From: an uncultured Clostridia bacterium
GTDB lineage: Bacteria > Bacillota > Clostridia > Oscillospirales > Acutalibacteraceae
Length of the DNA stretch: 6,420 nucleotides
NCBI GenBank assembly: GCA_946405565.1
Contig: CAMJHU010000124.1
Location: forward strand, 1-6,420
Reading direction: 5' to 3'
A program made the translations under genes and the position numbers. Positions 1 to 6,420 of this stretch are shown in pieces. Positions within the stretch are counted from its first letter, which is position 1; every line of letters begins with the position of its first letter. The notes under the pieces are model-generated. The model did not search any database, was not told the DNA's origin, and worked only from the letters and a program-made list of their open reading frames with translations.

Positions 1-5
1 ATCAC

Positions 6-2741
6 ATGGGTATATTGAACAAGATATTTGGCAGTTATTCCGATCGCGAGATTAAGCGGGTGCAGCCGATCTGCGATCAGGTGCTGGCACTGGAGGATAC
101 CTACGCCGCCATGTCCGACAGTGAACTGCGCGCGCAGACCGATATTCTCAAGGGAAGACTCGCGGAGGGCGAAACCCTCGATGACATTCTGCCTGATGCC
201 TTCGCGGTTTGCCGTGAAGCAGGCTGGCGTGTGCTGGGTATGAAGCATTTTCCGGTGCAGATCATCGGCGGCATTATTCTCCATCAGGGACGCATTGCTG
301 AAATGAAGACCGGTGAAGGCAAGACTTTGGTGGCTACGCTGCCCTCCTATCTCAACGCGCTCACCGGCGAGGGCGTACATGTTGTCACGGTTAATGACTA
401 TCTTGCCAAGCGCGACAGCGAATGGATGGGCAAGATTCACCGTTTTCTGGGTCTGAGTGTCGGTCTGATCCTGCATGATATGAAGAACGACGAGCGTCGC
501 GCTTCCTATGCCTGCGACATCACCTATGGCACCAATAACGAGTTGGGCTTCGACTACCTGCGAGACAACATGGTTATCTATAAAGAACAGAAGGTGCAGC
601 GCGGTCATCATTTTGCCGTGGTGGACGAGGTGGACTCCATTCTCATTGACGAAGCCAGAACCCCGCTGATTATTTCGGGTCAGGGCGACAAGTCCACGGC
701 TCTCTACACCACCGTCAACGATTTTGCCAAGAAGCTCCAGTATGAGGTTATCGCCGAGGTGGACGAAAAGGAAGAGCATGACGATAAATTCGGCGACGCG
801 GATTATATTGTGGATGAAAAAGCCAAGACCGCTACCCTTACGCCCAAGGGTGTGGCGCGTGCGGAAAAGACCTTCGGCATCGAAAACCTCATGGACAACA
901 GTCCGGAAGCCATCACCATTCTGCACCACATCAATCAGGCGATCAAGGCGCACGGCGTTATGCATCTGGACGTGGACTATGTGGTGCAGGACGGCAAGGT
1001 GTTGATTGTCGATGAATTTACCGGACGTATTATGTACGGTCGCCGTTACAACGAGGGTCTGCATCAAGCCATCGAAGCCAAGGAAGGCGTGACCGTTGAG
1101 CGGGAATCCAAGACCCTTGCCTCCATCACCTTCCAGAATTATTTCCGTCTTTACCATAAACTCTCCGGCATGACCGGTACCGCCCTCACCGAGGAAAACG
1201 AATTCAATGAGATTTACAAACTCGACTGTGTGGAAATTCCTACCAACCGTCCCACCATCCGTGTGGACCTGCCCGACAAGATTTATTCCACCGCCAAGGG
1301 CAAGTATCATGCCGTGATCGAGCGCATTATCGAGGCGCATGAACACGGGCAGCCTGTGCTGGTGGGTACCGTTTCCATTGACAAGTCCGAAATGCTGGGT
1401 CAGGCGCTCAGCCGCCGCGGCATCAAGCATTCCGTCCTCAACGCCAAGTATCACGAGAAGGAAGCCGAAATTGTCGCACAGGCAGGCAAGTACGGCGCCG
1501 TCACCATTGCCACCAACATGGCGGGACGCGGTACCGATATTCTGCTTGGCGGTAATCCTGAATTCATGGCGAAGAGCGAAATGCGCAAGCAGGGGTATTC
1601 GGAGGAATTGATCGAGGAATCCACTGCCTACAGTGATACCGATGATGAAGAAATCATCGAGGCTCGTCAGAAGTTTACCGATCTCAAAGCCAAGTTCAAG
1701 AAGATCACCGATGCGGAGGGCGAGAAGGTTCGCGAAGCGGGCGGTCTGATTATCATCGGCACCGAGCGTCACGAATCGCGCCGTATCGACAATCAGCTGC
1801 GTGGTCGTTCGGGGCGTCAGGGAGACCCGGGCGAGAGCTGTTTCTACCTTTCCCTCGAAGATGACCTCATGCGTATCTTTGGCGGCGAACGCCTGCAGTC
1901 CATGATGACCACCCTCAATATCGACGAGGATACCGCCATTGATTCTAAGATGGTGTCCAGAAGCATTGAGGGGGCGCAGGGCAAAGTGGAAGGTCGCAAC
2001 TTCGCTATCCGAAAGAATGTTCTGCGTTACGACGACGTTATGAACCGTCAGCGCGAACTGATCTATGCCGAGCGCGACCGCGTTCTGGATGGCGAGAATA
2101 TCCGTGACAATATTCTTAAGATGATCGACGATTCCATTGAAGCCAACGTGGGGCTGTATCTCGGCTCCGATGAAAAGGACGAATGGAATTTTGACGGTCT
2201 GCGCCAGACCTATCTCAATCTGCTTACCAAGCTGGATGACTTCCATTATACGGTGGATGATCTGGATACGCTGGAACGCCAGACCATTGCTGATGAGCTG
2301 ATTGACCGCGCCCATGCGCTTTATGAGAAGCGTGAGGAGGAATTCGGCGAGGAGATTGCCCGTGAGCTGGATCGCGTGGTGCTGCTGCGCGTGGTGGATA
2401 CTCTTTGGATGGCACACATCGATGCGATGGAGGAACTCAAAAAGGGTATCGGTCTGCGTTCTTACGGTCAGAAGGATCCTGCCATTGCCTATACGCAGGA
2501 AGGCTTTGAGATGTTCGACGAGATGATCGCCCAGATCAAGGAGGATACCGCTCTGCAGATTCTCACCGTACAGGTGCGCAAGCAGGAGGAACCCAAGCGC
2601 GAACAGATTCAGAAGCCCAACGAGCCGGATGCGGGGTCCGAATCCATGCCCGCGCGCGCCGGAAAGAAGATCGGTCGTAATGATCCCTGTCCCTGCGGCA
2701 GCGGCAAAAAGTACAAGCAGTGCTGCGGCAAGGGTAAGTAA
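6..2741 (+). CDS. secA: Preprotein translocase subunit SecA (ATPase motor)
   Basis: SecA is the peripheral membrane ATPase that drives unfolded preproteins through the SecYEG channel. The 911-aa product has the family layout: Walker A MKTGEGKT at residues 100-107, Walker B DEVD at 207-210, the preprotein cross-linking domain around 220-370, the second nucleotide-binding domain with TNMAGRGTD at 503-511, and a Q/R-rich helicase motif VI region around 585-610 ([17 protein letters not shown]). The helical scaffold/regulator region with [19 protein letters not shown] lies around 795-825. The C-terminus carries a zinc-binding/SecB-type tail, [13 protein letters not shown], with cysteines at 895, 897, 906 and 907. 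Length and motif order are normal for a full SecA (E. coli is about 900 aa), and no frameshift or missing catalytic residue is seen. The ATG at position 6 gives the expected N-terminus (MGILNKIFG); its RBS lies before the window. A strong hairpin terminator follows the stop. Confidence 0.98.
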   Translation: MGILNKIFGSYSDREIKRVQPICDQVLALEDTYAAMSDSELRAQTDILKGRLAEGETLDDILPDAFAVCREAGWRVLGMKHFPVQIIGGIILHQGRIAEMKTGEGKTLVATLPSYLNALTGEGVHVVTVNDYLAKRDSEWMGKIHRFLGLSVGLILHDMKNDERRASYACDITYGTNNELGFDYLRDNMVIYKEQKVQRGHHFAVVDEVDSILIDEARTPLIISGQGDKSTALYTTVNDFAKKLQYEVIAEVDEKEEHDDKFGDADYIVDEKAKTATLTPKGVARAEKTFGIENLMDNSPEAITILHHINQAIKAHGVMHLDVDYVVQDGKVLIVDEFTGRIMYGRRYNEGLHQAIEAKEGVTVERESKTLASITFQNYFRLYHKLSGMTGTALTEENEFNEIYKLDCVEIPTNRPTIRVDLPDKIYSTAKGKYHAVIERIIEAHEHGQPVLVGTVSIDKSEMLGQALSRRGIKHSVLNAKYHEKEAEIVAQAGKYGAVTIATNMAGRGTDILLGGNPEFMAKSEMRKQGYSEELIEESTAYSDTDDEEIIEARQKFTDLKAKFKKITDAEGEKVREAGGLIIIGTERHESRRIDNQLRGRSGRQGDPGESCFYLSLEDDLMRIFGGERLQSMMTTLNIDEDTAIDSKMVSRSIEGAQGKVEGRNFAIRKNVLRYDDVMNRQRELIYAERDRVLDGENIRDNILKMIDDSIEANVGLYLGSDEKDEWNFDGLRQTYLNLLTKLDDFHYTVDDLDTLERQTIADELIDRAHALYEKREEEFGEEIARELDRVVLLRVVDTLWMAHIDAMEELKKGIGLRSYGQKDPAIAYTQEGFEMFDEMIAQIKEDTALQILTVQVRKQEEPKREQIQKPNEPDAGSESMPARAGKKIGRNDPCPCGSGKKYKQCCGKGK

Positions 2742-2788
2742 TGCCGGTGCAGTTTGATCTGCCGTTATCATTGTTGCATATCACATGA

Positions 2789-2850
2789 GGGGCAGTACCC
2801 TCCCGCGCTCGCTGTCGCGTGGAAGAGGGTACTGCCGCTTTTGGTTTTTG
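2789..2850 (+). terminator. Rho-independent terminator after secA (hairpin H1)
   Basis: A perfect 12-bp stem pairs GGCAGTACCCTC (2791-2802) with GAGGGTACTGCC (2825-2836). An inner 6-bp stem with one G-T wobble (2803-2808 with 2817-2822) extends it, with AA bulged at 2823-2824 and an 8-nt loop. T-rich sequence GCTTTTGGTTTTTG follows on the plus strand only, so it should terminate secA transcripts. Its stem is closely related to the hairpin at 3862-3920 and shares a core with the one at 5349-5391. The next RBS starts at the very end of the T-tract. Confidence 0.85.
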
Positions 2851-2855
2851 GGAGG
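2850..2855 (+). promoter_or_regulatory. Ribosome binding site of the endonuclease remnant
   Basis: GGGAGG sits 5 nt before the ATG at 2861. It fixes the original start of the endonuclease gene there, although the longer open frame downstream (from TTG 2880 or ATG 2892) is in a different frame. This mismatch between the best RBS/start and the best coding frame is one sign that the gene is broken. Confidence 0.7.
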
Positions 2856-2860
2856 TATCA

Positions 2861-3188
2861 ATGATTATTCCGACAAACCTTGCCAACAAATATGAATTTT
2901 ACAGCTGACGTGCTTTATCCGCTTGGATGGCGGGAAATCCGGATTACAGGCGATTTGCTGGCGATGCGTACCTATTTTGATTGCGGATTGGTGGACGTGG
3001 GTATTATCGTAACCCGATCCGAAGAATTGAACGAGGTGTTTCGGGAAATGAATATTCTCAGCAAATACGGTGCGTCCACCACATGGATGGGAAAATTGCT
3101 CAACCGATTGGATTCCCGCCGAAACGGTGGTTGTCCGATTCTGGCGGTGGGCATCAGAAAATCTTGTGTAAAGGATTATGAAGCATGA
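2861..3188 (+). pseudogene. Broken type II restriction endonuclease, BglII/BstYI-like
   Basis: The ATG at 2861, with a good RBS, opens a reading frame that stops after 15 codons (MIIPTNLANKYEFYS, stop 2906-2908). Coding resumes in another frame (open from 2880 to 3188) with segments I recognise from BglII/BstYI-family type II endonucleases: DVLYPLGWREI, then YFDCGLVDVGIIVTR, then KYGASTTWMGKLL (about 3063-3101), then GGCPILAVGI near the C-terminus. Intact members are roughly 200-250 aa and carry an acidic ExE/D...K-type active site between the GWRE segment and the DLLAMR-like helix. Here those two segments are adjacent, so the catalytic core appears to be missing. I infer at least two internal deletions, one of them frame-shifting. 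The family call is from memory without an alignment. The gene overlaps the following methyltransferase by ATGA, the usual tight coupling of an R-M pair. A functional endonuclease is very unlikely. Confidence 0.72.
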
Positions 3189-3850
3189 CAACTCTCGAGG
3201 AAACCATCGAAAACCTGAGAAATTTCACGGAGGGAAAGCAGTATCAGACGATTTATGCCGATCCGCCATGGCAGTTTCAAAACCGTACAGGAAAAGTCGC
3301 GCCGGAGCATAAGCGGCTGAACCGGTATGAAACCATGACGCTGGAAGATATCATGGCACTGCCGGTGGGCGATTGCGCGGCGGAACGCTGTCATCTATAT
3401 CTGTGGGTTCCCAATGCGTTGCTGCCTGATGGACTGGCGGTTATGAAGGCGTAGGGGTTTTCCTATAAAACCAATCTCGTATGGGAAAAGGTGCGAAAGG
3501 ACGGGCAGCCCGACGGTAGAGGTGTGGGATTTTATTTTCGCAATGTCACCGAGGTGCTGCTGTTTGGTATTAAAGGAGAAAAAAACCGTACACTTCAGCC
3601 GGGACGTTCACAGGTAAACCTCATACGAGCCATGAAGCGGGAACACAGCCGCAAGCCCGATGAGTTTGTAAGCCTGATTGAAGCCTGTTCGCCCGGACCG
3701 TATCTGGAGCTTTTTGCACGCGGCAGCCGCGACGGTTGGGATATGTGGGGAAATCAGGCGACGGATGCATATGAGCCGGACTGGCAGACATATGCCAACC
3801 ATACCGTTGCGCACGGTCATTCTCTTACGACCGAAGAAGCTGCCCATTGA
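3185..3850 (+). pseudogene. MT-A70-family DNA N6-adenine methyltransferase, interrupted by an in-frame TAG
   Basis: This would be the protective methyltransferase of the R-M pair, transferring a methyl group from SAM to adenine N6 in the recognition site. The start ATG at 3185 overlaps the endonuclease stop and has AAAGG 10 nt upstream. The catalytic motif DPPW is at residues 26-29 (IYADPPWQF), followed by HLYLWVPNALL and, late in the protein, the typical MT-A70 ending YLELFARGSRDGWDMWGN. Codon 90 is TAG (3452-3454), in the context VMKA-stop-GFSYKTNLVWEK. Family members have Trp here, so a single G-to-A change (TGG to TAG) explains it. The same frame continues without further damage to 3850 (221 codon positions), so the lesion looks recent. 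The 89-aa product lacks the C-terminal half of the fold and should be inactive. Sequencing error or amber suppression are the alternatives. Confidence 0.85.
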
Positions 3851-3861
3851 ACATATCTATG

Positions 3862-3920
3862 AAAAAAACGGCAGTACCCTTTTCCGCGAAAATTAGTCGC
3901 GGGAGGGGTACTGCCGTTTT
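3862..3920. terminator. Bidirectional terminator between convergent genes (hairpin H2)
   Basis: CGGCAGTACCC (3869-3879) pairs perfectly with GGGTACTGCCG (3906-3916), flanked by AAAA/TTTT pairs (3865-3868 with 3917-3920). An inner 6-bp stem CCGCGA (3884-3889) pairs with TCGCGG (3897-3902) around a 7-nt loop. Seven A residues at 3862-3868 give a T7 tract on the minus strand, and TTTT at 3917-3920 serves the plus strand. It therefore can end both the methyltransferase transcript and the convergent DUF378 transcript. The stem resembles H1 at 2789-2850 almost base for base. Confidence 0.85.
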
Positions 3921-3952
3921 GGTGTCCATGCGCATGGACAGGGAAAGAAACG

Positions 3953-4168
3953 TTAATCGTGAATAGAATCCACGATTTCGTCCCGGTCGCGGAAGAGCAG
4001 CGAAATGCACCACAGACCCGCGAGACCCACAAGGGCAAAGACAATGCGGCTGAGCGTGGCGGCTTGTCCGCCGAAGAGCCAGCCCACAAAGTCAAATTTG
4101 AAAAGACCGATGGAACCCCAGTTCAGGGCGCCGATGATGACCAGTATCAGGGATGTTCTGTCCAGCAT
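3953..4168 (-). CDS. DUF378 family small membrane protein
   Basis: A 71-aa protein with two predicted membrane helices (about residues 6-23 and 39-58). It carries the family signature GALNWGSIGLFKFDFV near the first helix and LSRIVFALVGLAGL in the second, followed by a charged tail (RDRDE). This matches the DUF378 (YuzA-like) family, whose function is unknown; members are short two-helix inner-membrane proteins common in Firmicutes. The start at 4168 is supported by AAGGAGA (minus strand, 4176-4182) 7 nt upstream. It is transcribed toward the R-M remnant and ends just before the shared bidirectional hairpin. Its upstream region is an unusual GC-rich, inverted-repeat-rich stretch. The PHP phosphatase gene lies in the same orientation 254 bp upstream; I see no clear terminator between them, so co-transcription is possible. 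Confidence 0.9.
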   Translation of the reverse strand: MLDRTSLILVIIGALNWGSIGLFKFDFVGWLFGGQAATLSRIVFALVGLAGLWCISLLFRDRDEIVDSIHD

Positions 4169-4175
4169 GTTGTCA

Positions 4176-4182
4176 TCTCCTT
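4176..4182 (-). promoter_or_regulatory. Ribosome binding site of the DUF378 gene
   Basis: AAGGAGA on the minus strand, 7 nt from the ATG at 4168, confirms that start for the short gene. Confidence 0.75.
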
Positions 4183-4210
4183 GCTTGAAGGATGGAATGA
4201 TAGAATACAG

Positions 4211-4365
4211 GCGCTGCCCGCGGTGAGCCGACCAAAGCGTCGGCGGAGGATGAACCGCGCCGGCGGCTCACATCGTTTCGGGGCAGAAAGCGCGGAGCGT
4301 GCCGAATGGGATTTCCTTCGGAGCAATGCCGAAGCCGCGTCCGCCGCGCCCGCACCTCTATTGTA
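4211..4365 (-). other. GC-rich inverted-repeat region, probable structured leader upstream of DUF378
   Basis: This non-coding stretch is much more GC-rich than its surroundings. It holds a perfect 8-bp inverted repeat GTGAGCCG (4223-4230) / CGGCTCAC (4264-4271), nested inside an outer 6-bp pair CTGCCC (4214-4219) / GGGCAG (4281-4286). A separate 6-bp stem CTTCGG (4316-4321) / CCGAAG (4329-4334) has a 7-nt loop. On the minus strand a TACAAT -10-like hexamer lies at 4360-4365, but no matching -35 is seen. If transcription starts near there, the whole region would be a folded leader of about 180 nt. It matches no riboswitch or T-box that I recognise. A dispersed repeat or eroded gene is an equal possibility. 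Confidence 0.35.
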
Positions 4366-4422
4366 TGCAGTTTTCTTCGTTTCATACTGAAAAAAACATT
4401 CCGCAATTCTTTACATTATAAT

Positions 4423-5220
4423 TTATGACTGGAATTTTTGTTTGATAGTGATTTTTTCGATGATATTTATGCCCATTTCCTCTGCGAACTGACGGGTACG
4501 CAGCACGTCCGCGTCATACAGTAAGGAGGGCATATGGCAGTCGGAACTGATGACGGTCGGCACCTTTGCCGCTGCCGCCTTTTCCCAGAATTTGAAGTGA
4601 GGATACATATAATGACGCCCGAGCTCTTTGTCGTGAATTGTACCGCGGCGGATACCGTTGGCGTTGACTTCCAGTGGCACGTCATACCGCATGGCGGCTT
4701 CGAGAATGATGTCGGTCATTTCGTCCATGTTTTTATCCCATGACAGGCAGTTGACGCCCACGATATCGGGGTGCGCCAGAAGAGAAAAGTATCCGGTAGA
4801 AAGACCCTCTGCCACACTTTTGGCATATCGCACGCAGTCGGCGCTGTCTTTGAGGGCATAGGAGCTTTTGAAGGAACCTCCATAGTCAAAAAAGTGTTGC
4901 CCGAGCACAAGGTATTCCACCTGATATTCCTCCAGCAGTTCCTCATAATAGGAGCGCTTTGCACAGAGATATTCACTTTCAAAACCCAGCAGGATCTGTA
5001 ATTGTTTCCCGTATTTTTTTTGAGCGTCTTCCACCTCATAGATGTAATCCCAGATTTCCGCCATTGGCATCCGATAACCGAATTCGTAGTGGGGATAAGG
5101 TACATGATCACTCATGCCTAATATGTCAAATCCCTTGGCGATGGCTTCGCGTACATAATCCTCCACCGTGCCGTTGGCGTGCTGGCATCGAAAGGTGTGA
5201 GTGTGATAATTGGTCAGCAT
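4423..5220 (-). CDS. PHP-domain phosphatase, probable histidinol-phosphatase
   Basis: The 265-aa protein has the metal-binding motifs of the PHP family in order: HTHTFRC (H6, H8), MSDHVPY (D38, H39), GFESEY (E81), GQHFF (H109), LAHPDIV (H150), EVNANG (E184) and SSDCHMP (D227, H229). This set and the length fit the HisJ/HisK-type histidinol-phosphatase, which removes phosphate from L-histidinol phosphate in histidine synthesis using a multi-metal cluster in the cytoplasm. The substrate is inferred from family resemblance; related PHP phosphoesterases cannot be excluded, and no other his gene is visible nearby. The ATG at 5220 follows GGAGGAA with 6-nt spacing. A near-consensus promoter lies 54-82 bp upstream, so the gene starts its own transcript rather than sharing one with the Ig-like gene, which ends in a terminator upstream. 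Confidence 0.9.
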   Translation of the reverse strand: MLTNYHTHTFRCQHANGTVEDYVREAIAKGFDILGMSDHVPYPHYEFGYRMPMAEIWDYIYEVEDAQKKYGKQLQILLGFESEYLCAKRSYYEELLEEYQVEYLVLGQHFFDYGGSFKSSYALKDSADCVRYAKSVAEGLSTGYFSLLAHPDIVGVNCLSWDKNMDEMTDIILEAAMRYDVPLEVNANGIRRGTIHDKELGRHYMYPHFKFWEKAAAAKVPTVISSDCHMPSLLYDADVLRTRQFAEEMGINIIEKITIKQKFQS

Positions 5221-5226
5221 ATCGTG

Positions 5227-5233
5227 TTCCTCC
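5227..5233 (-). promoter_or_regulatory. Ribosome binding site of the PHP phosphatase gene
   Basis: GGAGGAA on the minus strand, 6 nt before the ATG at 5220, supports that start. Confidence 0.75.
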
Positions 5234-5273
5234 GTTTGTATAGGCTCCGTTATGATTTGAATGTTGTATGATT

Positions 5274-5302
5274 ATTATACCGTCTTTTTCAGATTTCGTC
5301 AA
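5274..5302 (-). promoter_or_regulatory. Sigma-A type promoter of the PHP phosphatase gene
   Basis: Read on the minus strand, TTGACG (5297-5302) is followed by exactly 17 nt and then a perfect TATAAT (5274-5279). Only one base differs from the consensus. The start of transcription would fall near 5267, giving a leader of roughly 45 nt ahead of the ATG at 5220. No operator or long leader structure is evident. Confidence 0.85.
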
Positions 5303-5348
5303 CATTTTATGAGAATTGTTTCATTTACCAGTGAAAGCAACGGTGAGG

Positions 5349-5391
5349 AAAAAGGGCAGTATCACATAATTTTTTATGTGATACTGCCCTT
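5349..5391 (-). terminator. Rho-independent terminator of the Ig-like gene (hairpin H3)
   Basis: A perfect 18-bp inverted repeat (5352-5369 with 5374-5391) closes on a 4-nt loop. On the minus strand the stem runs straight into TTTTT (complement of 5349-5353). It begins 34 nt after the stop codon of the Ig-like gene, so it terminates that gene and insulates the PHP promoter. The stem carries GGGCAGTA/TACTGCCC, the same core as the hairpins at 2789-2850 and 3862-3920, but its inner half differs. Confidence 0.9.
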
Positions 5392-5425
5392 GCAGTTGGT
5401 GGTGCTTCGGATGGATTGCCATCGA

Positions 5426-6420
5426 TTACGCGGCTTCCATACGTGCCGGGTCGGAGATAACGCTGTTGCCGTACTTGTCGGTCACAATGCAGCGGACATA
5501 CCGTCCGTCGTTCTTGTCGCTCAACGTCGTGGAGTAGGTCGCGGTCTTGGTGGAACTGTTCCGCCACGTCTTACCTTTGTCGTCGCTGAGCTGCCACTGA
5601 TAGGTGATGCTAGGTCCAGATGCCGTTACCTTGAACGTCACCTTGCCGCCCTTGGGCGCTTCCGCGTTGACGGGCTGTCCGCTGATTTTCAGCGACGTGA
5701 TTTTCATATACGTTGCGTCGGATTTTAATTTGTTTCCGTACTGATCGGTCACGATGCAGCGCAGATACCGCTTGTTATTGGCAGTGGTGAGGGTCGTCGT
5801 ATAGCTCGGCGTGGTCGCCTTGCTGTTGCGCCAGCTCTTGCCCTGATCATCCGAAAGCTGCCATTGGTAGGTCAGTCCGTCGCCGGTCGCCTTGATCTTG
5901 AAGCTGACCAGATCGCCCTCTTTGGCTGTCACAGGCGACGGCTGCGCCGTAATGACAATAGAGGCATATTCCATCGAGAATGTCTTGGAAACCACCTTGT
6001 TCCCGTGAGAATCCCGGAGAATGCACTGGAAACATCTGTGGTTGTTCTGTCTTGTCAGCGTGGTGGAAAGCGTGTTGCCCGTCACATCCGTGAGCGTCCG
6101 CCACGTCTTGCAATTGTCATCACTCTGCTGCCATTTGTAAGTGATATTGTTGCCTTGCGCCCTGATCGTAAAGGTCAGTCTGTCGCCCTCTTTTGCAATG
6201 GTATCCTCCGGCTGGGAGATTATCCGAAGCGGCGTGGCGGCAATTTTCATGGACGCGTTTTGAGAAGTCACGGAATTGCCGTACTGGTCGGTCACAATGC
6301 AGCGCAGGAACCGTCCGTTATTGGTGGTGCTGATGGTGGTGGAATAATTGGCAACGGTCGCCTTGCTGTTGCGCCACGTCAGACCCTGATCGTCCGAAAG
6401 CTGCCATTGATAGGTCAGTC
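5426..6420 (-). CDS. Tandem Ig-like domain protein, C-terminal part (5' end beyond window)
   Basis: The reading frame is open from the window edge to TAA at 5426-5428, giving 330 visible residues; the true start lies beyond 6420, and the GTG at 6295 is an internal Val codon. The visible part is one partial and three complete tandem units of 89-91 aa. Each follows the pattern QP...AKEGD.V.F...A.G..ITYQWQLSDD.GK.WRN...Y.TTL...N..RY.RCIVTDQYGN, which fits an Ig-like beta-sandwich with the core Trp (YQWQ) and a Cys in the late strand (RCIV). The partner Cys of the classic disulfide is absent. Such repeats occur in large secreted or surface proteins of Clostridia, where they act as stalks or binding modules. 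The protein ends right after the last unit (MEAA) with no LPxTG, choline-binding or SLH anchor, so any anchor or enzyme domain must be N-terminal. The exact function is unknown. Confidence 0.85.
   Translation of the reverse strand, partial: LTYQWQLSDDQGLTWRNSKATVANYSTTISTTNNGRFLRCIVTDQYGNSVTSQNASMKIAATPLRIISQPEDTIAKEGDRLTFTIRAQGNNITYKWQQSDDNCKTWRTLTDVTGNTLSTTLTRQNNHRCFQCILRDSHGNKVVSKTFSMEYASIVITAQPSPVTAKEGDLVSFKIKATGDGLTYQWQLSDDQGKSWRNSKATTPSYTTTLTTANNKRYLRCIVTDQYGNKLKSDATYMKITSLKISGQPVNAEAPKGGKVTFKVTASGPSITYQWQLSDDKGKTWRNSSTKTATYSTTLSDKNDGRYVRCIVTDKYGNSVISDPARMEAA
5429..6420 (-). repeat. Tandem coding repeat, units of about 270 bp (Ig-like domains)
   Basis: Unit borders judged from the ...QP linker are: partial unit 6233-6420, unit 2 at 5963-6232, unit 3 at 5696-5962 and unit 4 at 5429-5695. 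Spacing of the conserved Trp codon gives periods of 91, 90 and 89 codons. The first and third units remain very similar in DNA: 6384-6420 and 5841-5877 differ at 2 of 37 positions. Unit 2 is the most diverged. Confidence 0.8.

Noticed and set aside
2754..2784. TTGATC with a downstream TATCAC as promoter for the R-M genes
   Set aside because: Spacing is 19 nt and the -10 match is poor; alternative spacings are worse.
3452..3454. TAG as a recoded codon (pyrrolysine or programmed readthrough)
   Set aside because: The family expects Trp here, one base from TAG, and the adjacent endonuclease is also broken. There is no nearby stem-loop signal, so simple nonsense mutation is the plainer reading.
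3959..4390. Plus-strand open frame of 143 codons opposite the DUF378 gene
   Set aside because: It is antisense to a well-supported DUF378 gene with RBS and family motifs, and its protein matches nothing recognisable.
4173..4406. Minus-strand open frame of 77 codons before the DUF378 gene, very basic (many Arg)
   Set aside because: It has no clear RBS, no recognisable domain, low-complexity Arg/Ser/Pro content typical of translated GC-rich non-coding DNA, and it runs over the inverted repeats.
4390..4440. Possible terminator after the PHP gene (T7 run on the minus strand at 4390-4396)
   Set aside because: The only pairing found is an imperfect A/T-rich stem of about 13 bp with two mismatches and a loop of about 26 nt that includes the stop codon; too weak to call.
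5261..5728. Plus-strand open frame of 155 codons over the hairpin and the Ig-like gene
   Set aside because: It is a shadow of the minus-strand Ig-like repeats, runs through the terminator hairpin, and has no recognised domain.
5429..6420. Regular periodicity that could suggest a CRISPR or satellite array
   Set aside because: The period is about 270 bp, is a whole number of codons and encodes conserved Ig-like units; there are no short identical repeats with unique spacers.

Overview
The window looks like chromosomal DNA from a low-to-mid GC Gram-positive anaerobe of the Clostridia, most plausibly an Oscillospirales/Ruminococcaceae-type gut bacterium. This rests on the style of SecA (911 aa with a C-terminal CxCx8CC zinc motif), strong AGGAGG-type ribosome binding sites, a DUF378 membrane protein, a PHP-family histidinol phosphatase and a tandem Ig-like surface protein. 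It is an inference from gene style; no search was run.

Layout. Positions 6-2741 (+) encode a complete SecA preprotein translocase ATPase, followed by a strong hairpin/T-tract terminator (about 2789-2850). Positions 2861-3850 (+) hold the remains of a type II restriction-modification pair. First comes a BglII/BstYI-like endonuclease gene that is frameshifted and appears to have lost its catalytic core. Overlapping it by ATGA is an MT-A70-family adenine methyltransferase gene broken by one in-frame TAG at 3452-3454, where a Trp codon is expected. A second hairpin (3862-3920) acts in both directions between this pair and the convergent minus-strand DUF378 gene (3953-4168).

The 254 bases from 4169 to 4422 are non-coding, GC-rich and full of inverted repeats; most of this would be the leader of the DUF378 gene. 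Upstream on the minus strand is a PHP-domain phosphatase, probably histidinol-phosphatase (4423-5220), with a near-consensus promoter (TTGACG-17-TATAAT) and a good RBS. At the right edge, 5426-6420 (minus) is the C-terminal part of a protein made of tandem Ig-like domains of about 90 aa, ending in a perfect 18-bp hairpin terminator (5349-5391). Its start lies outside the window.

The genes do not form one pathway. SecA is a housekeeping export motor, HisJ/K-type phosphatase acts in histidine synthesis, and the Ig-like protein is probably an exported substrate. The notable features are the decaying R-M cassette, doubly damaged and bracketed by two related palindromes, and the fact that all three terminator-like hairpins share the same GGCAGTA stem core. 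I do not see convincing evidence of a new defence or mobile system.
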